Below, piece after piece: positions 41,030 through 50,391 of a stretch of 64,000 bases of DNA. The notes beneath the pieces are model-generated. The model worked only from the letters and a program-made list of their open reading frames with translations. It was not told the DNA's origin and searched no databases. Every line of letters starts with the position of its first letter. The first letter of the stretch is position 1. A program made the position numbers and the translations under genes. Where the stretch lies: assembly GCA_002403095.1 (NCBI GenBank), contig DHHC01000005.1, forward strand, positions 1 through 64,000. The letters are read 5' to 3'. Source of the DNA: Leptolinea sp. UBA4782. GTDB lineage: Bacteria > Chloroflexota > Anaerolineae > Anaerolineales > Anaerolineaceae.

Positions 41030-42397
41030 ATGCACGCGAAAATTGACCAAAACCACCGGTTTTCCGGTATGAGGGGGTTGACTGTTGTGCTTATAGGTCA
41101 GGCCGTCTCGATCCTGGCTTCCAGCATGACAGGTTTTGCGCTTTCTGTGTGGGTTTTTCAACAGACCAGCAGCGCTACCACCCTCGGCATTATGCAGACT
41201 GCCTTCACCCTGCCATACCTGCTGATCATCCCCTTGGCTGGGGTGATGGTGGACCGCTACAACCGCAAGCTGATGATGATGGTAAGCGACCTGGCTGCCG
41301 GGTTGGGAACAGTGGCGATCCTGTTCTTGCTGGTCAGCGGGCACCTGCAGATATGGCACTTTTACGTGGTCAACGCCCTGATCGGGCTGGGAAATGCATT
41401 CCAGTGGCCGGCTTACTCGGCCGCCATCAGTACCATGGTGCCCAAGGAGCAGTACGGGCGGGCGAACGGGATGGTGTCCTTCGTGCAGGCGGGTCCGGGA
41501 GCGGTCGCTCCCCTGCTGGCTGGTGCACTGCTGCCTTTCATTGGGCTGGAAGGCATCCTGACCATCGATATTGTCACCTTTGTACTGGCGGTTGGTGTCC
41601 TGCTGATCGTGCATGTTCCCCAACCTATCCGAACAGAAGATGGCAGGGCTGCTGAAGGCAACCTGCTGCATGAAGCTGCCTTTGGGTTTAAATACATCTT
41701 TAAACGCCCAAGCCTGTTCGGATATGTCATTCTGCTGTTTATTGCCAACTTCTTCCTCGGGTTCTCCAACAGTGTTGAAATCCCTATCGTGCTCCTGCGC
41801 ACCGGTAATAACAGCCTGATCCTGGGTACCGTCCAGACGGCTGGGGCAATATCCTGGACGCTCGGGTCACTGATCATGAGTGTATGGGGAGGTCCAAAGC
41901 GCCGCATGCATGGAGCCCTTTTCGGCTGGGTAGCGTACTGCCTGATCGGGAATGTGATCTTCGGGTTGGGCAGGGGGCTGTCTGTGTGGGTGCCGGCCAT
42001 CCTGCTGGCCGGGATCGGTTCATCTATAGGCACTGCCACCAGCCAGGCGATCCTGCAGGCCAAAGTAGCCCCCGATGTGCAGGGGCGGGTATTCGCTGCC
42101 CGGCGTATGCTGACCTGGTTCCCGGATACCTTCACGCCCATCCTGGGCGGGCTGTTGACTGATTACGTGATGGAACCCGGCATGCGTAAAGGCGGTTTCT
42201 TTGCGGACATCTTCGGCTGGATGGCAGGTAATGAGGCCGGGTCGGGTGCGGCAGTGATCATGGTGGTGTTCGGCTTGCTGACCATCCTGACCATGTTGAC
42301 AGGATTCTCTATCCCGAAGATCCGCAACCTGGAGGATATCCTGCCGGATCATGAACAAACCGTATCCGCTGCAGAACCGGCAGCGACAGCTGAATAA
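41030..42397 (+). CDS. MFS transporter
   Basis: A 455-residue major facilitator protein with about twelve membrane segments. The loop 2-3 motif VMVDRYNRKLMMMVSDLAAG (G-x-x-x-D-R form) and LIGLGNAFQWPAYSAAISTMVPKEQYGRANGMVSFVQAGPGAVAPLLAGALL are typical of MFS_3 (enterobactin/macrolide-efflux-like) transporters. It is divergent from the GntR gene by about 200 bases. Substrate unknown. Confidence 0.85.
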   Translation: MHAKIDQNHRFSGMRGLTVVLIGQAVSILASSMTGFALSVWVFQQTSSATTLGIMQTAFTLPYLLIIPLAGVMVDRYNRKLMMMVSDLAAGLGTVAILFLLVSGHLQIWHFYVVNALIGLGNAFQWPAYSAAISTMVPKEQYGRANGMVSFVQAGPGAVAPLLAGALLPFIGLEGILTIDIVTFVLAVGVLLIVHVPQPIRTEDGRAAEGNLLHEAAFGFKYIFKRPSLFGYVILLFIANFFLGFSNSVEIPIVLLRTGNNSLILGTVQTAGAISWTLGSLIMSVWGGPKRRMHGALFGWVAYCLIGNVIFGLGRGLSVWVPAILLAGIGSSIGTATSQAILQAKVAPDVQGRVFAARRMLTWFPDTFTPILGGLLTDYVMEPGMRKGGFFADIFGWMAGNEAGSGAAVIMVVFGLLTILTMLTGFSIPKIRNLEDILPDHEQTVSAAEPAATAE

Positions 42398-42422
42398 ACT
42401 ATTTCAATCAGGGAGAAACGGG

Positions 42423-43172
42423 TTATTTTTCTGGGGCGGTTGTTTTTTCCACCACCCAGAAGTGGGATAGCCCAAGGGACTTCAGCGGGGTCTTTTCAAG
42501 GAATTGCAGCACACAGCGCAAGATTTTTCCAGCACCGCCAAAGCGGGCTATGATGTTATCATAAGCTCCGAAAACCACCGTGCGAGTAACCGCTTTAACC
42601 GGCAGACCGCTGAACAGGTTTTCCAGGTCGTGCCTTGAATACACCCGCACATGCGGTGCAAGGCTATCCCGCCAGCGGCGCGGCAGGTAATTGACGAACA
42701 GCTTGTTGCCGAAGGAGTATTTCCCCCGCCAGTAGATGCCATGCGTTTCAAATGGATATCCCCGGTTGGGGCAGAAAAGCACCAGCCTGCCGCCTGGTTT
42801 GAGCACACGCACCATTTCACGGATAGCCTGGTGGTCATCCTGAACATGTTCGAGCACCTCATGGTTGAGCACCAGGTCGTACTGCCCGCTGCTGAAAGGT
42901 AAGAACTCACCGGCTGCACATACCACCCGGTTTGCTGCTTCTTTTGCATCCACTGTGCGCGGGAACTCGATATCCAACCCGACCGTGAAGTTGTCTGGCT
43001 CAGACAGTTTCCCCAGGTAGGCACCCACGCCGCAGCCATCCACCAGGATGCGTCCCTTTAACCGCTCCCCGGCAGCGGCCATGATCATCTTCAGGCGCCG
43101 CTCCTGCCCGGCCCGCCAGACATGGGAGGGTTCGCCGCGTTCGGCTGCTTTGTTCAGGTCTTGTGGCTGCAT
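42423..43172 (-). CDS. Class I SAM-dependent methyltransferase
   Basis: SAM-binding motif ILVDGCGVGAYLGKL is followed by FTVGLDIEFPR, DLVLNHEVLEHVQDDHQAIREMVRVLKPGGRLVLFCPNRGYPFETHG (UbiE/Methyltransf_11 type). The start at 43172 is preferred: TATAAT ends seven bases upstream, and the ATG at 43181 overlaps that -10 box. It is likely leaderless. The acceptor is unknown; small molecules, lipids or quinones are typical. Confidence 0.83.
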   Translation of the reverse strand: MQPQDLNKAAERGEPSHVWRAGQERRLKMIMAAAGERLKGRILVDGCGVGAYLGKLSEPDNFTVGLDIEFPRTVDAKEAANRVVCAAGEFLPFSSGQYDLVLNHEVLEHVQDDHQAIREMVRVLKPGGRLVLFCPNRGYPFETHGIYWRGKYSFGNKLFVNYLPRRWRDSLAPHVRVYSRHDLENLFSGLPVKAVTRTVVFGAYDNIIARFGGAGKILRCVLQFLEKTPLKSLGLSHFWVVEKTTAPEK

Positions 43173-43213
43173 GGGGGTCATTATACCAGCAGGGTAGGCT
43201 GTTCCTGGCCGTC

Positions 43214-44893
43214 TCAGGCTTCGCCAGCCGGCACCCAGGCCAGGATGGTGGTGCCATCACCGGGAGCGCTGCTGATCTCAACATCCCCGCCGACGCTGTG
43301 CGCGCGGGTCTGGATGTTCATCAAGCCATGCCCGAGGGTGAGTTTCATGCGCTCTAGGTCGAAACCGCGCCCGTCATCGGTGATTTCCATCAGGACGCGC
43401 TCGGTTGTGCTCCAGACCACGACTTCAACATGGCGCGCTCCGGCGTGTTTGGCGATGTTAGCCAGCGCCTCCTGGCAGATGTGGAAAAGCGCCATGGCAC
43501 GAGCTTCGGTCAGGGCTTCCACCTGGCTGGGATTTCCCTGCAGGTTGATCTCGACCAGCGTGTTGGCTTTAAACTCGTTTACCAGGCGCTGCAGCCCTTC
43601 CATCAGGTTTTCATCATGGAACTGGCGCGGCTTCAGGTCGAGAATGTAGGTGCGGATATCGCGGATGGTCTTGTTGAGATCATCGACAGCCTGGGTGATG
43701 CGCTGGCGCGACATGGGAATATCTTCGCCCATCAGCAGGCGGGCATGTTCAAGGGTAAGCCCAACGGCATAGATCGACTGGATGATGCCGTCATGCAGAT
43801 CCATGCCGATCCGCTCGCGTTCTTCCAGCACGGCCAGCCGGCGCTGCTGCTGGTTGAGTTCAACGTTCTCGACAGCAGTGCCTACCCAGGCGCTGATGGC
43901 GCTCAGGAACTGCACTTCCATCTCATCCAGCGGCCTGGTACCCTGAACCGCAATACACATCGCTCCCAGTACGCCGCCCCGGCCGCTGAGGGGGAAACAG
44001 GCAACCTGGCTATAACCACCTGCTTGAAGCGTCTGGTTCAATTCACGCTGCTCCGGAGCTGGCAGATCAACCTGGATTGGCTGGGCGGAACTGGCGGTGC
44101 TGCCGACCATGCCTACCCCCACCAGGAAGCTCTGGCGGGTGAACAGGCTTTCCAGCTTGCTGCCGTGATGGTGTGCCAGTTTCAAGTTGATACCGTCCTC
44201 CTGGCGCAGAAAGATTTCCCCGGTTTCAATATCCAGGTACCCCAACACCTGGCTGAGCGTCTTGTCGAGAATCTGGGAAACATCCGTCGAGGATGCCAGG
44301 GTGGATGCCAGTTCGTTTAGCAGCGCCAGGTATTCGTTGCGGCGGGTAAGGGTACGGTCGCGTTCAAGCAGCTGGCGGTAAAGGCGGGCATTGCTGATGG
44401 CAATGGCAGCATAGGATGCCAGTGTTTCGATCACCATCTGGTCATCTTCTGTAAATGAAGCGCCGTCTGCTTTATTGGTCAGGTAAATCTGCCCGACCTG
44501 GACCTCAGCATGCCAGATCGGTACGCCCAGGAAAGATGTCATGGGAGGGTGGTGGTTCGGAAAGCCGGAACTGCGGGGATCGCCCGCAATGTCATCCAGG
44601 CGGATGGTTTCGCGGGTATGCATCAGCGCCCCGATCAGCCCGAGACCGACCGGCGGGTGGTCCATCTGTTCAATTACTTCCGGTTCCATGCCGACCGGAA
44701 TGAAGCTCATCAGCTTGCCAGTTTCATCCTGCACACCCACCGCAGCATAACGGGCTTCGACTTGCTCGCATGCCAGGGTGGCAATGCGCTGCAAAAGCGA
44801 TTCAAGGGAAATATCCTGTACCAGCTCCAAGGCAACCCGGTGCAGCGCTGCCAGCCGGTCTTGCAGCTGTTCACAACTGAGAGTTTGTGGCAT
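43214..44893 (-). CDS. GAF-domain sensor histidine kinase (NarL/DesK type)
   Basis: A soluble sensor kinase of 559 residues. Two GAF domains (about residues 15-165 and 200-350) are followed by a HisKA_3 dimerisation segment with the phospho-acceptor in ERIGMDLHDGIIQSIYAVGLTLEHARLL and a HATPase_c domain (ALFHICQEALANIAKHAGARHV and ITDDGRGFDLERMKLTLGHGLMNI). No membrane helix is predicted. No response-regulator gene is adjacent, so the partner is elsewhere. The GAF domains probably bind a small ligand or sense redox state. Confidence 0.9.
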   Translation of the reverse strand: MPQTLSCEQLQDRLAALHRVALELVQDISLESLLQRIATLACEQVEARYAAVGVQDETGKLMSFIPVGMEPEVIEQMDHPPVGLGLIGALMHTRETIRLDDIAGDPRSSGFPNHHPPMTSFLGVPIWHAEVQVGQIYLTNKADGASFTEDDQMVIETLASYAAIAISNARLYRQLLERDRTLTRRNEYLALLNELASTLASSTDVSQILDKTLSQVLGYLDIETGEIFLRQEDGINLKLAHHHGSKLESLFTRQSFLVGVGMVGSTASSAQPIQVDLPAPEQRELNQTLQAGGYSQVACFPLSGRGGVLGAMCIAVQGTRPLDEMEVQFLSAISAWVGTAVENVELNQQQRRLAVLEERERIGMDLHDGIIQSIYAVGLTLEHARLLMGEDIPMSRQRITQAVDDLNKTIRDIRTYILDLKPRQFHDENLMEGLQRLVNEFKANTLVEINLQGNPSQVEALTEARAMALFHICQEALANIAKHAGARHVEVVVWSTTERVLMEITDDGRGFDLERMKLTLGHGLMNIQTRAHSVGGDVEISSAPGDGTTILAWVPAGEA

Positions 44894-44994
44894 TGTGGAG
44901 TTATTTTACCCTGATTCGGGGAGTTGTTCCAAAATCCTTTTTGCTGCAGAAAACAAAGACTGTATGAGGAATGCAAGAAGCGAAAAATTCCCGG

Positions 44995-45016
44995 TATAAT
45001 ACGCGTGGAGGTAGGT
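44995..45016 (+). promoter_or_regulatory. TATAAT box and GGAGG ribosome site of yuiH-like gene
   Basis: TATAAT (44995-45000) is followed by GGAGG (45007-45011) five bases before the ATG at 45017. This pairing rejects a longer frame that starts 93 bases upstream. Confidence 0.6.
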
Positions 45017-45658
45017 ATGTTCGAGAGTATCCAGAAGCGAAAACAGGATGAACAGCGATTCATCGAAGAGGGTCGTATGCCGCCCGGTCAATCCTACACC
45101 CAGCGCTTTCCTGTGCTGCACTACGGTCCTGTCCCGCATTTTGACCCTGCCAAATGGGATTTTAAGGTGTGGGGCGAGGTGGAGATTCCCCTGAATCTGA
45201 CCTGGGAGCAATTCAACGAATTACCACGCACGCAACTCAAGATGGATATCCATTGTGTCACCCGCTGGAGCAAGTTTGACACCTTGTGGGAAGGGGTCTC
45301 GGTGCGTACTCTGGTTGAATTGGGTATGGTCAAACCACTCCCTTCTGCAAAATATGTCCTGCAGCATGCCGAGTACGGGTTCACCGCCAACCTGCCGCTT
45401 GAAATTGTTCTGGCTGAAAACTTCTTGTTGGCCACCCATTACGACGGGGTGCCGCTCAGCCCGGATCACGGGCATCCGTTGCGCGGGGTGGTTGGAGCGA
45501 TCCCCGATAAACCTGAGGTCAAAACCCCCTACCTGTGGAAAGGCGCTAAATGGCTGCGGGGGTTGGAGTTTTTGCCTGAAGACAAACTGGGTTTCTGGGA
45601 AGAGGCCGGCTACCATAACGAAGCCGATATCTGGAAAGAACAGCGCTTCGCCCGGTAA
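45017..45658 (+). CDS. Sulfite-oxidase-like molybdopterin oxidoreductase (YuiH type)
   Basis: A 213-residue molybdenum-cofactor enzyme. MDIHCVTRWSKFDTLWEGVSVRTL contains the invariant cofactor-ligating cysteine in HCVTRWS. YGFTANLPLEIVLAENFLLATHYDGVPLSPDHGHPLRGVVGAIPDK and YLWKGAKWLRGLEFL are further family signatures. No signal peptide is visible, as in YuiH. It depends on molybdate or tungstate uptake, linking it to the transport block at the left of the window. Substrate not known. Confidence 0.9.
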   Translation: MFESIQKRKQDEQRFIEEGRMPPGQSYTQRFPVLHYGPVPHFDPAKWDFKVWGEVEIPLNLTWEQFNELPRTQLKMDIHCVTRWSKFDTLWEGVSVRTLVELGMVKPLPSAKYVLQHAEYGFTANLPLEIVLAENFLLATHYDGVPLSPDHGHPLRGVVGAIPDKPEVKTPYLWKGAKWLRGLEFLPEDKLGFWEEAGYHNEADIWKEQRFAR

Positions 45659-45680
45659 CCATATTGCTTGAAAACATACG

Positions 45681-45707
45681 GCACCAGCTTAAGGCTGGTG
45701 CTTTTTT
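45681..45707 (+). terminator. Intrinsic terminator
   Basis: GCACCAGC pairs perfectly with GCTGGTGC around TTAAG and is followed by six T bases, 22 bases after the yuiH-like stop. Confidence 0.9.
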
Positions 45708-45747
45708 ATCATTTTGATTTTTCGCAATTTTATTGTAAGATGTTTTT

Positions 45748-46350
45748 ATGGACCAATTTTTCGCCTACATCAACCAGACTTTTCAACCTGACCTGGTAAC
45801 CTGGGTCATCATGCCGCTGTTTATCTTTATCGCCCGCGTGGTCGATGTGACCCTGGGGACCATGCGCATTGTGTTTACCTCGCGCGGCAAGTACCTGCTG
45901 GCACCCATCCTGGGATTCATCGAGGTCTTCATCTGGATCGTGGCGGTCAGCCAACTGGTGCGCAACATCCACAGCCTGGTGGCATACCTGGCATACGCAG
46001 CCGGGTTTGCCCTGGGCACCTTCCTCGGGCTGCAGATCGAACGCCGCCTGGCGATGGGAAAGCTGGTGCTGCGCATCATTGTGCAAGAGGGTGGGGACAG
46101 CCTCGCAAACCTGCTGCATGCATCGGGGTATGGTGTTACCATCGTGGATGCGCACGGTTCTAGCGGGGCGGTAAAACTGATCTACACCATCATCGAGCGG
46201 CGCGACCTGAAAGAAGTCGAGAACCTGATCATGAAAGATAACCCGCGCGCCTTCATTTCCGTGGAGGAAATCAGCGAAACACGCGCCGGGTACTTCCCCA
46301 GCCGCCCCACACCGCTGCGCGATGCGCTCTTCGGGCGCAAGAACAAGTAG
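45748..46350 (+). CDS. UPF0316 (DUF2179) membrane protein
   Basis: A 200-residue protein. Three N-terminal membrane helices carry VARVVDVTLGTMRIVFTSRGKYLLAPILGFIEVFIWIVAVSQL, typical of UPF0316. A C-terminal DUF2179 domain (GYGVTIVDAHGSSGAVKLIYTIIERRDLKEVENLIMKDNPRAFISVEEI) follows; these domains often bind nucleotides or sense ligands. TAAGAT lies six bases before the ATG with TTGATT 16 bases upstream and no ribosome site, so the message is probably leaderless. Confidence 0.85.
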   Translation: MDQFFAYINQTFQPDLVTWVIMPLFIFIARVVDVTLGTMRIVFTSRGKYLLAPILGFIEVFIWIVAVSQLVRNIHSLVAYLAYAAGFALGTFLGLQIERRLAMGKLVLRIIVQEGGDSLANLLHASGYGVTIVDAHGSSGAVKLIYTIIERRDLKEVENLIMKDNPRAFISVEEISETRAGYFPSRPTPLRDALFGRKNK

Positions 46351-46351
46351 C

Positions 46352-46380
46352 TTGACACCTCTACCTGCCTCTGGTATGCT
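46352..46380 (+). promoter_or_regulatory. SRP RNA promoter
   Basis: TTGACA (46352-46357), a 17-base spacer and TATGCT (46375-46380) place the transcription start at about 46386, the first base of the RNA stem. Confidence 0.85.
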
Positions 46381-46385
46381 TGCCG

Positions 46386-46498
46386 GTGCGTCCGGGTGGG
46401 TCCGGCGCGGCGGAACCCTTCGAACCCCGTCAGGTCCGAGAGGAAGCAGCGGTAAGGAGGTCATTCCGGGTGCCGCCGGTAAGCCTGCTCGGGCGCAC
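46386..46498 (+). ncRNA. ffs: Signal recognition particle RNA, small (4.5S) type
   Basis: The conserved domain IV is unmistakable: GTCAGGTCCGAGAGGAAGC followed by AGCGGTAA, with a GAGA tetraloop at 46438-46441. The ends GTGCGTCCGGG and CTCGGGCGCAC pair over 11 bases, giving a hairpin RNA of about 113 nt. A short T run follows. It pairs with Ffh to target nascent membrane proteins. Confidence 0.95.
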
Positions 46499-46509
46499 TT
46501 TTATTAATC

Positions 46510-47400
46510 ATGCAAAATCCACCCATCTGTAATTACGAAGGCTCCGACTACCAGCAATCCTTCTGGGACCAGGGCAGCCGTGCTTATGAGGATGCCGTAG
46601 AAGCGATTGCCCTCAAGCGCCTGCTGCCGCAATCCGGCAGCCACCTGCTGGAGCTGGGCGCCGGGGCCGGGCGCAATACCCCGCGCTATAAACAATACAG
46701 CCAGGTTACCCTTGTGGATTACTCCTCCACCCAGCTGCAGCAAGCCCACCAGCGCCTGGGCGAAAGCGGGCATTACCGTTTTGTGGCAGCGGATATCTAT
46801 CACCTTCCTTTTGTGCAAGGGGTGTTTGACGGCGCCACCATGATCCGCACGTTGCACCATATGGCTGAGCCTTTAATGGCGTTGCAGCAAGTGCGCCGTG
46901 CCTTGCAGCCTGGTGCGGTTTTCATTTTGGAGTATGCGAATAAACGCAATGTAAAGTCCATGCTGCGCTACCTGCTGCGCAGGCAGACCTGGAGCCCGTA
47001 TGCCCCGGAGCAGGTGGAGTTTGCAGCACTGAACTTCGATTTTCATCCTAAAACGGTAGACCGCCTGCTCAGCGAGTCAGGGTTCAGGCCCGAACGCACC
47101 CTGACCGTGTCCCATTTCCGCATGGGCGCGCTAAAAAAACTCATCCCGCTGAAAGCGCTGGTATGGCTCGACAGCCTGCTCCAGCCGACCGGAAGCTGGA
47201 TCAGGGTCACGCCGAGCGTATTTACCCGCACAGCCGCCGTTGGAGAAACTCCCCTGTCCCCCGCAGGCGATTTTTTCCAGTGCCCAGCCTGTGCCAGCGG
47301 AACCCTGGCGGATACACCCCCTGAACTGCATTGCAGCCAGTGCAGCAGGACATACCTGGTCAAAGACGGCATCTACGACTTCCGCCTGGACCAGGAATAA
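46510..47400 (+). CDS. SAM-dependent methyltransferase with Trm112-like zinc ribbon
   Basis: Residues 1-190 are a class I methyltransferase: LLELGAGAGRNTPRYKQY (motif I), AADIYHLPFVQGVFDGATMIRTLHH and VFILEYANKRN. The C-terminus carries a zinc ribbon of Trm112/UPF0434 type: FFQCPACASGTLADTPPELHCSQCSRTYLVKDGIYDF. A methyltransferase fused to its own Trm112-like module is uncommon. The acceptor (RNA, protein or small molecule) is unknown. It starts 11 bases after the SRP RNA and has no own terminator before the next gene. Confidence 0.82.
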   Translation: MQNPPICNYEGSDYQQSFWDQGSRAYEDAVEAIALKRLLPQSGSHLLELGAGAGRNTPRYKQYSQVTLVDYSSTQLQQAHQRLGESGHYRFVAADIYHLPFVQGVFDGATMIRTLHHMAEPLMALQQVRRALQPGAVFILEYANKRNVKSMLRYLLRRQTWSPYAPEQVEFAALNFDFHPKTVDRLLSESGFRPERTLTVSHFRMGALKKLIPLKALVWLDSLLQPTGSWIRVTPSVFTRTAAVGETPLSPAGDFFQCPACASGTLADTPPELHCSQCSRTYLVKDGIYDFRLDQE

Positions 47401-47447
47401 CCGCGAGCACAGGTATAATTACCCTACTTAATAACCCGGAGGTTCCT

Positions 47448-48104
47448 TTGCTTACCATCCCCGAAGAACTGTGGCTACTGTCGCTTAATCCAAGAACCGG
47501 CAAGGTTAAAACCACCAAGCTGATCCAGGCGGTCACCGGCGCTGTGCTGGTGGAACTGGCGCTTGCAAAGCGCATCCAGATCAAGGGCAAAAAACAGGTG
47601 GGCGTTACCAGTGATCAACCGCTCGGGAATGCTGTCCTGGATAGCGCCCTGGCCAAGATCAAAGCCTATGAGAAAGACCTGGAAGTGTTCCTCTGGATGT
47701 ATGAGCTTTCTTCAGTGCAGCAGAAGCGCATACAGGATTTTGTGGCTGAAGGATTACAGGAGAGAGGCACAGTCGAGCTGGTTGAGCAGACTGTCCTGGG
47801 ATTGTTCAAACGCAAGAAATGGGTGCTGAAAGATGCCAACCTGCGTGATGAGGTCATCCAGCGCATGCGCGCTGCCGGGTTGGAAAACCAGGAACCCACC
47901 CTGCACACCCTCTGCCTGATGCTGATTGCCGGCCAGACCGACCTGGTACGCATTGCAGAATCGCGCAATGAACGTGCGAAGTACCAGGCCCGCATCCGCA
48001 AATTGATCACCATGGTGGACGAACCGCGTGCAGCCCATGCGCGCAACATTATCGTGGCAGTTTTAAAAGCCAACCAGACCAGCCGGGGATCGGTTACCCT
48101 ATAA
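47448..48104 (+). CDS. GPP34 (Golgi phosphoprotein 3-like) family protein
   Basis: A 218-residue helical protein beginning LTIPEELWLLSLNPRTGKV, with LIQAVTGAVLVELALAKRIQIKG and the C-terminal ARNIIVAVLKANQTSRGSVTL. It matches bacterial GPP34 proteins, cytosolic relatives of the phosphoinositide-binding GOLPH3. The start is a TTG with GGAGG five bases upstream and TATAAT at 47414-47419. A longer upstream frame reads unlike protein. It is convergent with the helicase gene; their ends are adjacent. Confidence 0.85.
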   Translation: MLTIPEELWLLSLNPRTGKVKTTKLIQAVTGAVLVELALAKRIQIKGKKQVGVTSDQPLGNAVLDSALAKIKAYEKDLEVFLWMYELSSVQQKRIQDFVAEGLQERGTVELVEQTVLGLFKRKKWVLKDANLRDEVIQRMRAAGLENQEPTLHTLCLMLIAGQTDLVRIAESRNERAKYQARIRKLITMVDEPRAAHARNIIVAVLKANQTSRGSVTL

Positions 48105-50300
48105 TTAGAGCACTTCAAGCGGGGCGATGGATGCCATCAGGCGTTTAAACCCGACGCTGTCAAAGAACACATCCACCATTTCTTCCCCATCCACAATCCG
48201 GCTGTCCAGTACCATCCCGTCTCCCCAGGCGGGATGTTTTACTCGCATGGCAGCGCGGTAACGCTGCTGCGGTTCCGGTTTGGGCGGGGCGGGCGGGATA
48301 TTCCAGGGCATATTGGCCTGTACCCGGGATGGGCTGCTGTAATCCGAGTAGGTGCTGCGGCGGGAGGCACTGGAAGCACCCTGCACTTTCAGCAGGTTGG
48401 AGGGTATGTCATCCAGGAATTGGGAGGCATCACTGAACTCGTATGAGCCGTATGTGCTGCGGCGCTGGGCGCGCACCAGGTAAAGGCGGTCTTTGGCACG
48501 TGTAATGCCGACGTAGAACAGGCGGCGTTCTTCCATCATCTGCTCCGGGTCATCACGCGATCGGTTGTGAGGCAGAATGCCTTCGTCTAATCCGATAATG
48601 AATACCTGCGGGAACTCCAACCCTTTGGCGGCATGTAATGTGAGCAGCGTGGGGGCATCCAGCGCTTCCGGCAGGGTATCCTGGTCGGATACCAGCGCCA
48701 GGTTCTCGAGGAAATCAGTCAAGCCGCGGTCCTGGTACTCGTATGCCAGTTTCAGCAGCTCCTGCACATTGCCCCAGCGGTCTTCGCCTTCTTCAGAGTG
48801 ATCCTGGATGTATTCCTGGTAGACCACATCCTGCAGGATGCGGCCGAACAATGCCGGCAGGCTGAGTTTATCGCGCTGCTCGACCCAGCTGCCCAGCAGC
48901 ACCCCGAAATCTGCCAGCATGACTGCCCCCCGGCCGGATAAATCCTTCCAGAAGGGGGAAGCATCCCCATTCCTGCCCAGGTCCAGCAGTACCTGACCCA
49001 GGCTGATATGCGCCTGCCGGGCTGCCATGGTCAACGACAGCATGGTTTTCTCGCCGATGCCGCGGCCGGGTACGTTAATGATGCGCAACAGGCTGACTTC
49101 GTCGTCCGGGTTGTGCACCAGGCGCAGGTAAGCGATGCAGTCCTTGACCTCGCGCCGGCCGTAGAAGCGCTGGGCGCCCACCAGGCGGTAGGGCATACCT
49201 GCCCGCAGGAAAGCCTCTTCCAGCAGGCGCGACTGGGCATTGGTGCGGTACATCACGGCAAAATCGGCAGCCTGGGCGCGTTTCCCCATAACCAGCTGCT
49301 GGATGGTCTCCACCACGTACACCGCTTCGGAGGTGTCGTCCACTGCTTCATAGAGCGTGATGATGTCACCGTTGCCGCGCTGGGTAAAAAGGTGTTTCGG
49401 GGTGCGGTTGGGGTTGCGGTTGATCACTGCCCGGGCGGTATCAAGGATGTTCTGGGGTGAGCGGTAATTCTGTTCCAGCAATATCTTGCGGCAGGATGGA
49501 TAATCTTTTTCAAAACGGAGCACATTGCGGTAATCTGCTCCGCGCCAGCGGTAGATGGACTGGTCCTCATCCCCCACTACAAAGATGTTCTGGTGATAGG
49601 AAGCCAGCAGCCTCAACAGTTCATACTGTGCCAGGTTGGTGTCCTGGAATTCATCCACCAGCACATGCAGGAAACGACGGGAATAGCGCTCGCAGATATC
49701 CGGATTTTCGCGTAGCAGCCTTACCGCCACAAAAAGCAGGTCATCAAAATCGAGGGCGTTGTTATCCACCAGCATGGTCTGGTAGCGTTCATACACCCGC
49801 CTTACCACCTCATCCCGGTAGGTGCGGCTGGGGTAATCCTGCGGCAGCAGCAGTTCGTTCTTGGCGTTGGATATACTGGCCAGCACGCCTGCGGGGCGGT
49901 AGCTTTTTTCATCAATGTTCAATTCGCGGATAGCGCGCTTGACCAGGGTCTCCTGGTCGCCCTCGTCGAAGATGACAAAATTCGGCTTGTAAGGCAGGGA
50001 ATTGGTCTCGCGCCGCAGCAGGCGGGCGCAGATGGAATGGAATGTCCCCAGCCAGATATCCTGCAGTTGCTGTTCGAGCAAGGTTTCCACCCGGGTACGC
50101 ATCACGCGGGCAGCCTTGTTGGTAAAGGTGACTGCCAGGATCTGGTAGGGGGCGATGTTTTGCTCCTTTACCAGGTAAGCTATCCGCTGGGTCAGGACGC
50201 GCGTCTTGCCCGAGCCGGGCCCGGCCAGGACCAGGGTTTGCTTTGCATCAGTCGTTACCGCTTCATATTGCTGCGGGTTCAGGTTTGCCAGGAGTGTCAT
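48105..50300 (-). CDS. pcrA: UvrD/PcrA-type DNA helicase
   Basis: SF1A helicase of about 731 residues: LNPQQYEAVTTDAKQTLVLAGPGSGKTRVLTQRIAYLV (Q motif, Walker A), DEFQDTNLAQYELL (Walker B), GDEDQSIYRWRGADYRN, LEQNYRSPQNIL, LLTLHAAKGLEFPQVFIIGLDEGILPH and RRLFYVGITRAKDRLYLV. The start is the ATG opening MTLLANLNPQQYEA; a 35-codon extension is rejected. The C-terminal tail has the Tudor-like AMRVKHPAWGDGMVLDSR typical of PcrA. It unwinds DNA in repair and restart. Confidence 0.93.
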   Translation of the reverse strand: MTLLANLNPQQYEAVTTDAKQTLVLAGPGSGKTRVLTQRIAYLVKEQNIAPYQILAVTFTNKAARVMRTRVETLLEQQLQDIWLGTFHSICARLLRRETNSLPYKPNFVIFDEGDQETLVKRAIRELNIDEKSYRPAGVLASISNAKNELLLPQDYPSRTYRDEVVRRVYERYQTMLVDNNALDFDDLLFVAVRLLRENPDICERYSRRFLHVLVDEFQDTNLAQYELLRLLASYHQNIFVVGDEDQSIYRWRGADYRNVLRFEKDYPSCRKILLEQNYRSPQNILDTARAVINRNPNRTPKHLFTQRGNGDIITLYEAVDDTSEAVYVVETIQQLVMGKRAQAADFAVMYRTNAQSRLLEEAFLRAGMPYRLVGAQRFYGRREVKDCIAYLRLVHNPDDEVSLLRIINVPGRGIGEKTMLSLTMAARQAHISLGQVLLDLGRNGDASPFWKDLSGRGAVMLADFGVLLGSWVEQRDKLSLPALFGRILQDVVYQEYIQDHSEEGEDRWGNVQELLKLAYEYQDRGLTDFLENLALVSDQDTLPEALDAPTLLTLHAAKGLEFPQVFIIGLDEGILPHNRSRDDPEQMMEERRLFYVGITRAKDRLYLVRAQRRSTYGSYEFSDASQFLDDIPSNLLKVQGASSASRRSTYSDYSSPSRVQANMPWNIPPAPPKPEPQQRYRAAMRVKHPAWGDGMVLDSRIVDGEEMVDVFFDSVGFKRLMASIAPLEVL

Positions 50301-50391
50301 CGGCAAGGATTGTACCATAGCAGACCGAACGGAGGCTGCAGAATGCGGATCCGGCTTGCCGGATGGCAGGGCATGGGCTACAATCCTAAGC

